Source: Arthrobacter jiangjiafuii | GTDB lineage: Bacteria; Actinomycetota; Actinomycetes; Actinomycetales; Micrococcaceae | Reading direction: 5' to 3' | Length of the DNA stretch: 64,000 bases | Assembly: GCF_018622995.1 (NCBI RefSeq) | Contig: NZ_CP076022.1 | Location: 1,736,001 to 1,800,000 of the forward strand | Notes under the pieces: generated by a model | Database searches by the model: none | Told to the model about the DNA's origin: nothing | The model's input: only the letters and a program-made list of their open reading frames with translations | Shown: positions 35,755 through 43,857 of the stretch, in pieces | How the letters are laid out: each line of letters opens with the position of its first letter | Position numbering within the stretch: the stretch's first letter is position 1 | Translations under genes and position numbers: made by a program

Positions 35755-36651
35755 ATGCGAAATAACAGCGTGGCAGCGGTCACATCCGAACGAGTCAGTA
35801 TTCCCGTCCCTGCCGGGGGTGCCATCGCCGGCACGCTGCGCCTTCCGGCCGACGACGCGCCCCGCGCCGCCGTCGTCGTCCATCCCGCCACCGCGGTGGC
35901 CGAGCGGCTCTACACCGGCTTTTCGGAGTACCTGGCGGAGCACGGATATGCCGTCCTCACTTATGACTACCGCGGCACCGGCGCCTCGGGCGATCCGCGG
36001 GCCAACCGCAGGCTGCGGATACGCGACTGGATGCAGCAGGATGTTCCGGCCGCCGCGTCCTGGATGGCCGGCCGGTTCCCCGAGGTGCCGCAGCTCGCCG
36101 TCGGGCACAGCCTGGGCGGCCATGCCATGGCGCTGAACAACGGTTCGGACGGGCTGCTGGGCTTCGTCGCCGTGGCCTCTCATGCCGGCGTCACCAAGAC
36201 CATCATTGATCCGAAGGAACGGCTGCGGGTCGGTCTGGTGCTGCGGGTCCTCGGGCCGCTTACCGGCCGGGTGCTGGGCATGGTGCCCGGGCGGAAAATC
36301 GGGCTGGGCGAGGACATGCCGGGCGGCGCCATGCTGGAATGGAGCCGCTGGTCCCGGCGTCCGAACTACTTCTTCGACGACCCGAGCATGGATGCCGCCG
36401 TCTGCGCCGCCAAGGTGGAGACCGAGGTGCTGTCGATCGGCTTCACTGACGACCCGTGGGCCACCCCGCAGCAGATCGACGCGATCTACGGGCGTCTTCC
36501 CAACGCCGGGGTGCAGCGGCGCACCTACACGCCCGACGACGGCGGGATGGCAACGATCGGGCACATGGGCTTCTTCCGGCGCGGGGCCCGTGAGAAGCTC
36601 TGGCCGGAGGTCTTCGATTGGCTGGAGGGCCGGATCGCGGCCCGGCCATGA
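35755..36651 (+). CDS. Alpha/beta hydrolase
   Basis: A 298-aa hydrolase: AAVVVHPATAVAERLYTGF near the oxyanion region, LTYDYRGTGASG, nucleophile elbow GHSLGGHA (Ser about 123), and a late MGFFRR-associated His (IGHMGF). It resembles serine-aminopeptidase-like hydrolases that some annotations call 'alpha/beta hydrolase family protein'. TAGATT at 35742-35747 lies 7 nt before ATG 35755, suggesting a leaderless start. It overlaps the MarR gene by 4 nt, so the two form an operon. Confidence 0.85.
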   Translation: MRNNSVAAVTSERVSIPVPAGGAIAGTLRLPADDAPRAAVVVHPATAVAERLYTGFSEYLAEHGYAVLTYDYRGTGASGDPRANRRLRIRDWMQQDVPAAASWMAGRFPEVPQLAVGHSLGGHAMALNNGSDGLLGFVAVASHAGVTKTIIDPKERLRVGLVLRVLGPLTGRVLGMVPGRKIGLGEDMPGGAMLEWSRWSRRPNYFFDDPSMDAAVCAAKVETEVLSIGFTDDPWATPQQIDAIYGRLPNAGVQRRTYTPDDGGMATIGHMGFFRRGAREKLWPEVFDWLEGRIAARP

Positions 36652-37136
36652 GCGATGGAAGCCGCGGGGCCCGGAACGGGCCGGGCGTGCCCGCCGGTGT
36701 TGGGAGTGGTGGCGGCCGGAAGCGGGCTCCACGACTGATCTTCCTGACACTCACCGCGGAGCGCCGGCTGCGCCGCTGGATCAGCTCCCGGGGCGGCGAT
36801 CGAGGCATCAGTGCGTCGGCCGCCGGAGTACTGCTGCATCTGATGGGGCATCCGGGGGCAAGCACCGGCGAGGTGGCTGAAGCCGTGGATGCCTCTCCTG
36901 CCGGGCTGAGTGGGCTGCTCTCCAGGCTGGAGAAGGCAGGGCTCATCACCCGGGCGCCGGATGCGGTGGACCGCCGCACCATCCGCGTGAACCTGACCAT
37001 TGAGGGGAAGGCTGCGCTCGGCGTCGTACAGTCCGCCTTGAACGAGTTGAACGGGAAGATCACCGACGGCTTCAGCGCCGAGGAACTGGCCGTCGTCGCC
37101 CGCTGGCTCCGGCACGTTTCGGTGGTGCTGGACTAG
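36648..37136 (+). CDS. MarR family transcriptional regulator
   Basis: A 162-aa winged-helix protein: SASAAGVLLHLMGHPGAS, then VAEAVDASPAGLSGLLSRLE as the recognition region, and RRTIRVNLTIEGKA as the wing. It overlaps the hydrolase stop with ATGA, so translation is coupled, and it may regulate that operon. The first 28 residues are Gly/Arg-rich and disordered. Confidence 0.85.
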   Translation: MSDGSRGARNGPGVPAGVGSGGGRKRAPRLIFLTLTAERRLRRWISSRGGDRGISASAAGVLLHLMGHPGASTGEVAEAVDASPAGLSGLLSRLEKAGLITRAPDAVDRRTIRVNLTIEGKAALGVVQSALNELNGKITDGFSAEELAVVARWLRHVSVVLD

Positions 37137-38440
37137 GCGCGCTGCTGCTCTTTGACGGATGGCCCCAGCGGAGCTGTTGCCCAGAAACCCAACGCAGCGA
37201 CCGGCAGGATCACGCCAAGACTGGTGAACAGTTCCAGTGCCGCCGGCCCATGCCCGCTCACCACGCCGGTCAGCATCATGGTGATGGTGACCGAGGAGAG
37301 CATGAACACCGGCACCATGACCACCCCCAAGGCGATGCCCGGGCCACGGGCCCCGGCCCGGCGTCGTCGTACGCTGACCCACAGGGCAGGCAGGACCAGG
37401 GCGATCCAGACCCAGTGATGGAACCAGGAAATCGGCGAGATCGCGAGCATGACCACGGCGTTCGCGCTGATCGCTGCCAGCATGTCGCCGCGCGCATCGG
37501 ACCGGCGAATCGCCAGGAAACCGAGGACGACGACGGCGGCGCAGGCCAGCAGCCACAGCGGACGCTGCAGCGCCTCCGGGGTGCCCAGATGCGCGAGAAG
37601 CGAGTTCAGCGACACGTTGTACATGTCAGTGGTGTCGCCGACCCGGCTGGCATCGGAGAGCGCACTGAGCCAGAAGATGCGCGACTGTTCCGGTGACGCC
37701 AGCCAGCCCGCGGCCACAGTGGTGGCAAACGTGAGGCCCATGGTGAGGATGGCCCGCCAGTCCCGGCGGACCAGGAAAACCAGGCCGAAGGCCAGCGGCG
37801 TGAGCTTGATGCCGGCAGCCAGACCGATCAGGATCCCGCGCGGAACGCGGCCGGCGGGGCGGATCAGGTCCGCCACGATCAGCACCATGAGCATCGGATT
37901 GATCTGCCCGAAGCCCAGGCCTTCGCGCCATGGTCCCAGCACGCCGATCAGCAGCGTTGCCAGCACGACGACGCCGGCGGAGCCGCCGAGCGCTGCGGTT
38001 ATCCGTTCCGGCAGCACGGTGTTATCGCGCAGATACCGGGCGACCAGGATGGCGGTCAGCACCAGGCACAGGCACGACGTCGCCGTGACCAGCACCAGCC
38101 CCACGGCCTCGGGCAGCACGGCGAACGGTGTCAGCAGGAGTGCGGCAAACGGCGGATAGGTGAAGGGCAGGCCGCGCGTGTCGGTCTGGACCAGGGCCGG
38201 ATCGTAGAGCCGGTGCTCGCCCATGCCCAGGAACGCCCGGGCGCCCTCGCGGTAGACGGTGAAGTCCAGGCCGTGGATCTGCGCTCCGAGGACCACCAGC
38301 ACCAGCGCGGCGGGGAGCCCCAAACCGAGCCAGAGTGCGCTTGTCCGGGTCCGGAGTCGGCTGGATCCGGGTGGTGTAGAAGTGGGGGCACGGCGGGGCT
38401 GCTGGTGCTGGGAGCGGTGATCCGCCGACGGTAATGCCAT
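37133..38440 (-). CDS. Glycosyltransferase family 87 protein (polyprenol-phosphate-mannose-type)
   Basis: A 435-aa integral membrane GT-C enzyme with about 10 helices. Features are LDFTVYREGARAFL, with the catalytic Asp in the first external loop, LPFTYPPFAALLLTPFAVL and GFGQINPMLMVLIV. These are typical of GT87/DUF2029 mannosyltransferases that use lipid-linked sugars for envelope glycans. A TAGACT box (38448-38453) lies 7 nt before the ATG, so it is probably leaderless. Its 3' end overlaps the MarR stop by 4 nt on the opposite strand. Confidence 0.85.
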   Translation of the reverse strand: MALPSADHRSQHQQPRRAPTSTPPGSSRLRTRTSALWLGLGLPAALVLVVLGAQIHGLDFTVYREGARAFLGMGEHRLYDPALVQTDTRGLPFTYPPFAALLLTPFAVLPEAVGLVLVTATSCLCLVLTAILVARYLRDNTVLPERITAALGGSAGVVVLATLLIGVLGPWREGLGFGQINPMLMVLIVADLIRPAGRVPRGILIGLAAGIKLTPLAFGLVFLVRRDWRAILTMGLTFATTVAAGWLASPEQSRIFWLSALSDASRVGDTTDMYNVSLNSLLAHLGTPEALQRPLWLLACAAVVVLGFLAIRRSDARGDMLAAISANAVVMLAISPISWFHHWVWIALVLPALWVSVRRRRAGARGPGIALGVVMVPVFMLSSVTITMMLTGVVSGHGPAALELFTSLGVILPVAALGFWATAPLGPSVKEQQRA

Positions 38441-38482
38441 GCCTGCAAGTCTAGATGGGCGGCCTGCAGCCCATGGGATCGG

Positions 38483-39898
38483 CTACTGCTGCTGCGCTGC
38501 CAGCGCCTGGCCGATAGTACTTGCTCCTTCGGGAAACGCGCCCGGATTCGGTCCGGAGTAGTTCAGGCGCAGATAGGGGCCGGTCGATTCGGCCGGGAAC
38601 CATTCATTCCCGGCGGCGACCAGGACGCCGCCGTTCTCGCAGTCCCGAACGAGCCGCGGCAGGTCGGTCGCATCGGGCAGCCGGAGCCAGAGGTTCAGGC
38701 CGCCTCGCGGCAGCACCTCCAGTTCGGCGTCGGGCACGTGCTCCCGCAGGGCGGCGGCGAGCAGGTCGCGGCGCCCGGCCAACTGCTGGCGCACGCCCCG
38801 CAGGTGGGTTTTCCACCCCGGTTGCGTGACGACGTCGAGCGCTACCGCCTGCAGCAGGCCGCTGACATACATCGACTGTGCGTGCGTATCGGCCAGAATC
38901 CGTTCGCGCGCCGGGCCACGCGCAACAATGCCGGCAACCCGGACGGCCGGCGAGACGCTCTTGGTCAGCGACCGCAGGTACACCACGTGCCCGCTGTCAT
39001 CACGTGCCGCCAGCGGTGAGGGATCCTCGGTGATGCCGAAGTCGTGCGCCCAATCATCCTCGATCAGGAACGCCCCAAACCGCCGGACGACGTCGAGCAC
39101 CTCGCCGGCCAGACCCGGCGACCACTGGATACCCGTGGGATTGGCGAAGGTCGGCTGGGCATAGAACGCCCGTGCTCCGGTCAGTTCAAACGCACGGATC
39201 AGCTCCTGCGGGTCGGGACCGTTGGCGCCGCTGGGGATGGGAATCACCTCCACGCCGGCCTGCGCGGCAGCGAGAATGGCGCCCCAATAGGTGGGGGATT
39301 CCATGAGCAGGGGGCGTCCAGCGCCCACGAGTGCGCGGAAGGCGGTACTGAGGCCGCTTTGGCTCCCGGGGAGGACGACGACGTCGCTGGGCGCCGGGGG
39401 CATGATTCCAGCGGGGGCGGCTGCTTCGAGTTCCGCTGCGAACCAGGCCTGCAACTCGGGCAGGCCCGCCGCGGGGGAGCGGCTCACCACGGAATTACTG
39501 CGGGCGGTGCGCGAAAAAGCGGTGCGGAGCAGCCGTTCGGGGAGGAGCTCGCGGTCCGGGTAGCCCGAGTGCAGGTCGATGACATCGTTCGGTGCCATCC
39601 GCAGGGCGGCTGAGAGCTGTGGAAAACGTGCCGGCGGGGATCCCAGTGCCGCCGTCTGCCAGCCGTAGTCGCGGGGGCGGGCCAGGCGGACAGCCCGGAC
39701 AAAGGTTCCGACGCCGGGACGGGTCTCGATCTGGCCCTGGGCCGTGAGCGTGCGCAGGGCCGTTTGTACGGTGACCGGGCTGGCTGCGTACTGGGCGACC
39801 AGGGCCCGGCTGGAGGGAAGCATGGCCCCAGGTGACGCAGTCGAAATCCAGGCGCGAAGACCTGCAACAATCCGGGCACTACTGCTATCGTGAGACAT
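38483..39898 (-). CDS. MocR-type regulator (GntR HTH fused to an aminotransferase domain)
   Basis: A 471-aa protein. The N-terminal wHTH (about 1-70, LVAQYAASPVTVQTALRTL) is followed by a fold-type I PLP domain with RAFYAQPTFANPTG, FLIEDDWAHDFG and SLTKSVSPAVRVAG (Schiff-base Lys). MocR proteins sense PLP or amines. Its ATG shares bases with the divergent EamA gene start. The usual role of such pairs is regulation of the adjacent transporter. Confidence 0.9.
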   Translation of the reverse strand: MSHDSSSARIVAGLRAWISTASPGAMLPSSRALVAQYAASPVTVQTALRTLTAQGQIETRPGVGTFVRAVRLARPRDYGWQTAALGSPPARFPQLSAALRMAPNDVIDLHSGYPDRELLPERLLRTAFSRTARSNSVVSRSPAAGLPELQAWFAAELEAAAPAGIMPPAPSDVVVLPGSQSGLSTAFRALVGAGRPLLMESPTYWGAILAAAQAGVEVIPIPSGANGPDPQELIRAFELTGARAFYAQPTFANPTGIQWSPGLAGEVLDVVRRFGAFLIEDDWAHDFGITEDPSPLAARDDSGHVVYLRSLTKSVSPAVRVAGIVARGPARERILADTHAQSMYVSGLLQAVALDVVTQPGWKTHLRGVRQQLAGRRDLLAAALREHVPDAELEVLPRGGLNLWLRLPDATDLPRLVRDCENGGVLVAAGNEWFPAESTGPYLRLNYSGPNPGAFPEGASTIGQALAAQQQ

Positions 39899-40913
39899 GT
39901 CACAGCATAATAGCGCTACTCCTCCTAGTACACCACCGCTATCCGGTAACGGCCTAGGCTCCAGCCGTAGCTCCAGTCCCGGTCTTCTGCGCGGACACGA
40001 CCTTCGCTCTGGATCCGGCGTTCAGCGCGTACCCAGCCTTCGCTCCGGCCTCGGCTGGGGGCTGCTGGGGGTTGCCGCCTTTTCCGTGACCCTGCCGGTC
40101 ACCCGGATGGCGGTGGAGGACGGAGGGCTCTCCCCGCTGTTCATCGGCTCGGCCCGGGCAGTAATTGCGGCAGTACTGGCCGCGGCGGCGCTCGCGTTCA
40201 CCAAACAGATTCTTCCGCACGGCCGGCAGTGGGTCCGGCTGGCAGCGGTTGCCGGCGGTGTGGTCCTCGGGTTCCCCCTTCTGACCTCCTTCGCACTCAC
40301 AACAGCTCCGGCCAATCACGGTGCCGTTGTCGTGGGGCTGTTGCCGGCTGCCACCGCCATAGCTGCTGTGCTGCGCGGCCATGAGCGCCCGCCGTTGCTG
40401 TTCTGGGTTATGGCTTCTGCGGGGGCAGTCGCAGTAGTGCTGTTTGCATCCCTTCACGGCGGCGGGTTGGGCGGGCTGCACTGGTCGGATCTGTTGCTCT
40501 TCGGAGCCGTGGTTGCAGGAGCCATAGGGTACGCGGAAGGAGGACTGCTGGCGCGGGAGCTTGGTGCGTGGCAGACCGTTTCCTGGGCCCTGGTTCTCGC
40601 ATCTCCGCTGATGGTCGCCCTGACGGTTGTCGCGGCGGTTCGCCAGCCGCAGACGGGTACCGCGGCCGAGTGGGGTGCGCTCGCCTATCTTGGGGTTGTG
40701 AGTATGTTCCTCGGGTTTTTCGCCTGGTACCGGGGATTGGCCATTGGCCCGATGGCTCAGGTCAGCCAGGTCCAGCTGGTCCAGCCGGTGTTGAGCATCT
40801 GCTGGGCGGCATTGCTGCTGCATGAACAGCTCACCTGGCCAACGGTGTTGGGAGGTGCTGCGGTGATCGCCTGCGCCGGGGTGTCTGTCCGAGCAAGGGT
40901 GAAGCGTTCCTAG
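39897..40913 (+). CDS. EamA/DMT family transporter
   Basis: A 338-aa protein. After a 50-residue Ser/Gly-rich N-terminus it has ten helices in two EamA repeats (LGWGLLGVAAFSVTLPVTRMA to GAVAVVLFASL, then LLLFGAVVAGAIGYAEGGLL to the end). The end is CAGVSVRARVKRS. It is divergent from the MocR regulator with overlapping start codons (CATG at 39896-39899). No alternative ATG/GTG/TTG precedes the first helix in frame. The substrate is probably an amino acid or vitamin-like compound. Confidence 0.85.
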   Translation: MSQHNSATPPSTPPLSGNGLGSSRSSSPGLLRGHDLRSGSGVQRVPSLRSGLGWGLLGVAAFSVTLPVTRMAVEDGGLSPLFIGSARAVIAAVLAAAALAFTKQILPHGRQWVRLAAVAGGVVLGFPLLTSFALTTAPANHGAVVVGLLPAATAIAAVLRGHERPPLLFWVMASAGAVAVVLFASLHGGGLGGLHWSDLLLFGAVVAGAIGYAEGGLLARELGAWQTVSWALVLASPLMVALTVVAAVRQPQTGTAAEWGALAYLGVVSMFLGFFAWYRGLAIGPMAQVSQVQLVQPVLSICWAALLLHEQLTWPTVLGGAAVIACAGVSVRARVKRS

Positions 40914-40950
40914 GATCCGTCGCGGCAGTCGTGCGGGGATCCGTCCCGGA

Positions 40951-42465
40951 TCAGAAGGGCGGGGGATCCGCGTCGGCTTCAGGCAGGTCGTCCACATCGG
41001 CTGGCAATCGCAAATCGACTGGCACCGGCACGACCGGCGAGGTCAGCAGAGCCAGATGGGGTTCGGTCCGATAAGTCCGTCCGCCCGGTGAGGTCCACTC
41101 GATAATTCCGGCTGCCGGTTGGCAGGCCTTCCAGAACCCTTCGGTTTTGAACATGTGGTGCCGCCGGCAGAGGTGTTCGAGGTTGTCGTGGTCGGTTTTC
41201 CCGCCCTGCGCCCACGGCCGGGTGTGGTCAATCTCGGAAATCACGGCATTGGAGCGGCACCCCGGGAAACGGCAGGTTCCATCCCTGGCACGCAGCCATC
41301 GCTGCAGCCCGGCGGGGACTTTCCGCCTTCGGCCCACCCGCAGGATTTCCTCAGTCTCCGGATCCCGCTCGACCGGAGTCCATTTCGCTGCTTCCCGAGC
41401 CATCCGGCGGGCGGTTTCCGGGCTGATGGGTCCGTAACCGTGCAGTTCGGCCGGCTGCTCGTCGGCACCGAAGAGGGTTTCCGCGTTAATCAGCACCAGG
41501 ATCTCGGTCCGGGCGCGGGCCCTTGCCCTTGCCCGGCCACGGGTCTTGCCGCCAGCCGCTTTATCACCCGGGTTCCCGCCACAGTCGGTTGCGTCGCCCT
41601 TCTCTGCATTGAAGCTGGCCTGCTGATCATCATGGTCCAGCAGTAGGTCCTCAAGGATGTCCGCCCGCAACTGATCCACCATCCGCGGGTCTCCGGCGGA
41701 CCGCTCACCCCGGGCGGCCTTCGAAAGCTGAGTGAAGATCGCTTGCGCCTTCTCTGCAGGCAACAACGCCGAAAGCCAGGACATCCCGTCACAATCCGGG
41801 TCCAGCACCACGCGGCGCTTCTCAAACGCCGTGCGCTGCCGCTTCTGAATCGTCTCCGGATATTTGTTCTCCCGCAGCCGCCGGGCCTTGACCCGGAACT
41901 GGGAACCCGTCAGCCCCGTAACAGCCACGTCCAACAGCTCCGCTTCAAACCCCGGCAGCTCGCCGGCGGGAATGTTCTGCGACTGATCCAGCACCGTCTG
42001 CACGTGCCCGTAACTCAGCGCCCCGGACTCGAGCTTCGCCAGCGTGGCCGCGTGCGTGTCACAGAGTGTTCCGGCTTCGCTCATCCGCATCGCCGCAGTG
42101 CCCGTGGGAATCCCCAGGATGGTCGCGGCTTCCTCGGCAGCGAGGCTGAACGCCAAACCGGGCTCGAGTTTCCCTGATGCAAAGAACATCTCGTCCCGGA
42201 AGATACCCTCGATCCGGTGCAGGACTTTCGCTTGCTGCGCCTGCACCCACCGGCCCAGCTGATCCAGCCGGGTCAACACCACCCCGGCCTGCTCCTCATC
42301 CAGGACCTCGACACCCTGCAGGACCAGCGACCCGGTGAAAGCTCCCAGACCCGCGTCGAAAACCACCCGGCTGCGCTCCACCGCGGCCGCGGCAGTGGTC
42401 GCGCCAACCCCACCGCCGCCGTCGTCGCCGGCCTCGGTGCCGGGAACATTCCTGTCTTGATCCAT
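40951..42465 (-). CDS. HNH endonuclease, DUF222 (13E12-repeat type), copy A
   Basis: A 504-aa protein. The N-terminal DUF222 region (about 40-330) is all helical. The C-terminal HNH nuclease reads CRFPGCRSNAVISEIDHTRP, then GGKTDHDNLEHLCRRHHMFK. Such genes are multicopy in Actinobacteria; their function is unknown, and they are often considered selfish or recombination-associated. A second diverged copy lies at 52335. The spacer upstream (42466-42666) holds small hairpins such as GGCTC-AAAAA-GAGCC. Confidence 0.9.
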   Translation of the reverse strand: MDQDRNVPGTEAGDDGGGGVGATTAAAAVERSRVVFDAGLGAFTGSLVLQGVEVLDEEQAGVVLTRLDQLGRWVQAQQAKVLHRIEGIFRDEMFFASGKLEPGLAFSLAAEEAATILGIPTGTAAMRMSEAGTLCDTHAATLAKLESGALSYGHVQTVLDQSQNIPAGELPGFEAELLDVAVTGLTGSQFRVKARRLRENKYPETIQKRQRTAFEKRRVVLDPDCDGMSWLSALLPAEKAQAIFTQLSKAARGERSAGDPRMVDQLRADILEDLLLDHDDQQASFNAEKGDATDCGGNPGDKAAGGKTRGRARARARARTEILVLINAETLFGADEQPAELHGYGPISPETARRMAREAAKWTPVERDPETEEILRVGRRRKVPAGLQRWLRARDGTCRFPGCRSNAVISEIDHTRPWAQGGKTDHDNLEHLCRRHHMFKTEGFWKACQPAAGIIEWTSPGGRTYRTEPHLALLTSPVVPVPVDLRLPADVDDLPEADADPPPF

Positions 42466-42666
42466 GTCTTCAGGCTTTCACCTGCCTCTGACATTTCCGG
42501 CTCAAAAAGAGCCCGAAACAGGCTCAAACAGCCCCTTTTCAGGTCCTACAAATACCCGTCTTTTTCGCACCAATTACTTGGGAAAGCACGGGAATACCTG
42601 CGCGCGTTCGGCACCCTGAGGATTGGCTTTCGCGGGTGCCGCAACAGCCATCTAATGGGCCGGATT

Positions 42667-43047
42667 CTATTGGTCCGGAGCGGCCGGAGTGGAGCGTGCA
42701 GCACGGTTAGCGACCGCGGCGGAACGTAAGACGACTGCGACCTCAGCCATGAGCGCCAGGAAAGCCACACCTGTACCCGCGGAACCACCAAAGGAAATGT
42801 GCACGATAACGGCGGCTGCCAGCCCAACGCCGGCAACAGGCCACATCGCCTTCACCACTGGGAGAGCGGCCCGGTGCCCGGCCACCCAGGCATCATCGGA
42901 TGCCCGGGTATAACGCGTCCGAATCCCGAAGGAACCGTTTATGCCGACGAGGCCTTCGGCTGCCTGGCGGGTAACGGCAATGCAGATGCCCGGAAGCAGG
43001 ACAAGGGCGAAGGACAGGGAGATCAGACCCCCGAGTTCTTCAGACAT
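42667..43047 (-). CDS. SdpI family-like membrane protein
   Basis: A 126-aa protein with three hydrophobic helices. The segment GLVGINGSFGIRTRYTRASD between helix 1 and helix 2 matches the conserved IG.R...T loop of SdpI/YhfL proteins. The Bacillus prototype gives immunity to the SdpC toxin. I chose ATG 43047 for the GGGGGCGG site; a longer frame start at 43095 lacks support. Confidence 0.65.
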   Translation of the reverse strand: MSEELGGLISLSFALVLLPGICIAVTRQAAEGLVGINGSFGIRTRYTRASDDAWVAGHRAALPVVKAMWPVAGVGLAAAVIVHISFGGSAGTGVAFLALMAEVAVVLRSAAVANRAARSTPAAPDQ

Positions 43048-43260
43048 CTGCCGCCCCCATGCCGCGCCCCACGCAATCGGCAGGCCGCCAGCCATTCCGC
43101 AGGCAAGCAGCGGATTCTCGTCTCTGTTCGTATTTCCCCATGCCTTACACAGTACCGAACATCTATTTCCGGGCAGCGGCTTTTGTCCCAGCGACTATTG
43201 ACCGCCGGATTTCCTGCCCCCAAATGACCGGCTAATCAAGATCATGGGTAATCTTGCCTG

Positions 43261-43803
43261 ATGCTCAAACCCTGCCACCTCACTGATGAAGTCAGCATGC
43301 GGGTGCTGCGTCGGGGCGATGCTCCGGCACTGGCATCTGCCTACATCCGCAACCGTGACTACCTTTCCTCGTGGGAACCGGTGCGTGCCGATGAATACTA
43401 CTCAGAGGCGTGGCAGCGGGCAGATATCAACAAACGCTTTGCAGCAGCCGAAGCAGGCGAGGGCTTCTCCCTTGGGCTGTTTGCCGGAGACCGCATCGTC
43501 GGCCGGTTCAATCTGGCCGGAATAGTTCGTGGCCCCTTCCAAAGCGCAGGGCTGGGCTACTGGGTTGATGGCCAGTACGCGGGCCGAGGCCTGGCATCAG
43601 CCGCGGTGCTGGCGATTGTGGAAGCGGCACGCGATGAACTCGGGCTGCACCGCATTGAAGCAAGCACGCTCCTGCACAACATCGGCTCCCAACGCGTGCT
43701 CTTGAAGGCCGGCTTCCAGCAGATCGGGATGGCGCCGCGCTACTTGAAGATCGCCGGCAGCTGGCAGGACCACAACCTCTACCAAGTGCTCCTGCACGAC
43801 TAG
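43261..43803 (+). CDS. GNAT family acetyltransferase (RimJ/RimL-like)
   Basis: A 180-aa protein. RNRDYLSSWEPVRADEYYSE and the acetyl-CoA loop YAGRGLASAAV, followed by HRIEASTLLHNIGSQRVLLKAGF, are RimJ-type features (ribosomal-protein N-acetyltransferase-like). A TAATCT box (43249-43254) ends exactly 6 nt before the ATG, suggesting a leaderless message. It is monocistronic. Confidence 0.9.
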   Translation: MLKPCHLTDEVSMRVLRRGDAPALASAYIRNRDYLSSWEPVRADEYYSEAWQRADINKRFAAAEAGEGFSLGLFAGDRIVGRFNLAGIVRGPFQSAGLGYWVDGQYAGRGLASAAVLAIVEAARDELGLHRIEASTLLHNIGSQRVLLKAGFQQIGMAPRYLKIAGSWQDHNLYQVLLHD

Positions 43804-43857
43804 CCGCTGACCGGTGGGCGGCCTGCGCAGCCTCTTTCGCTGACGCCGCCGCGGAGG

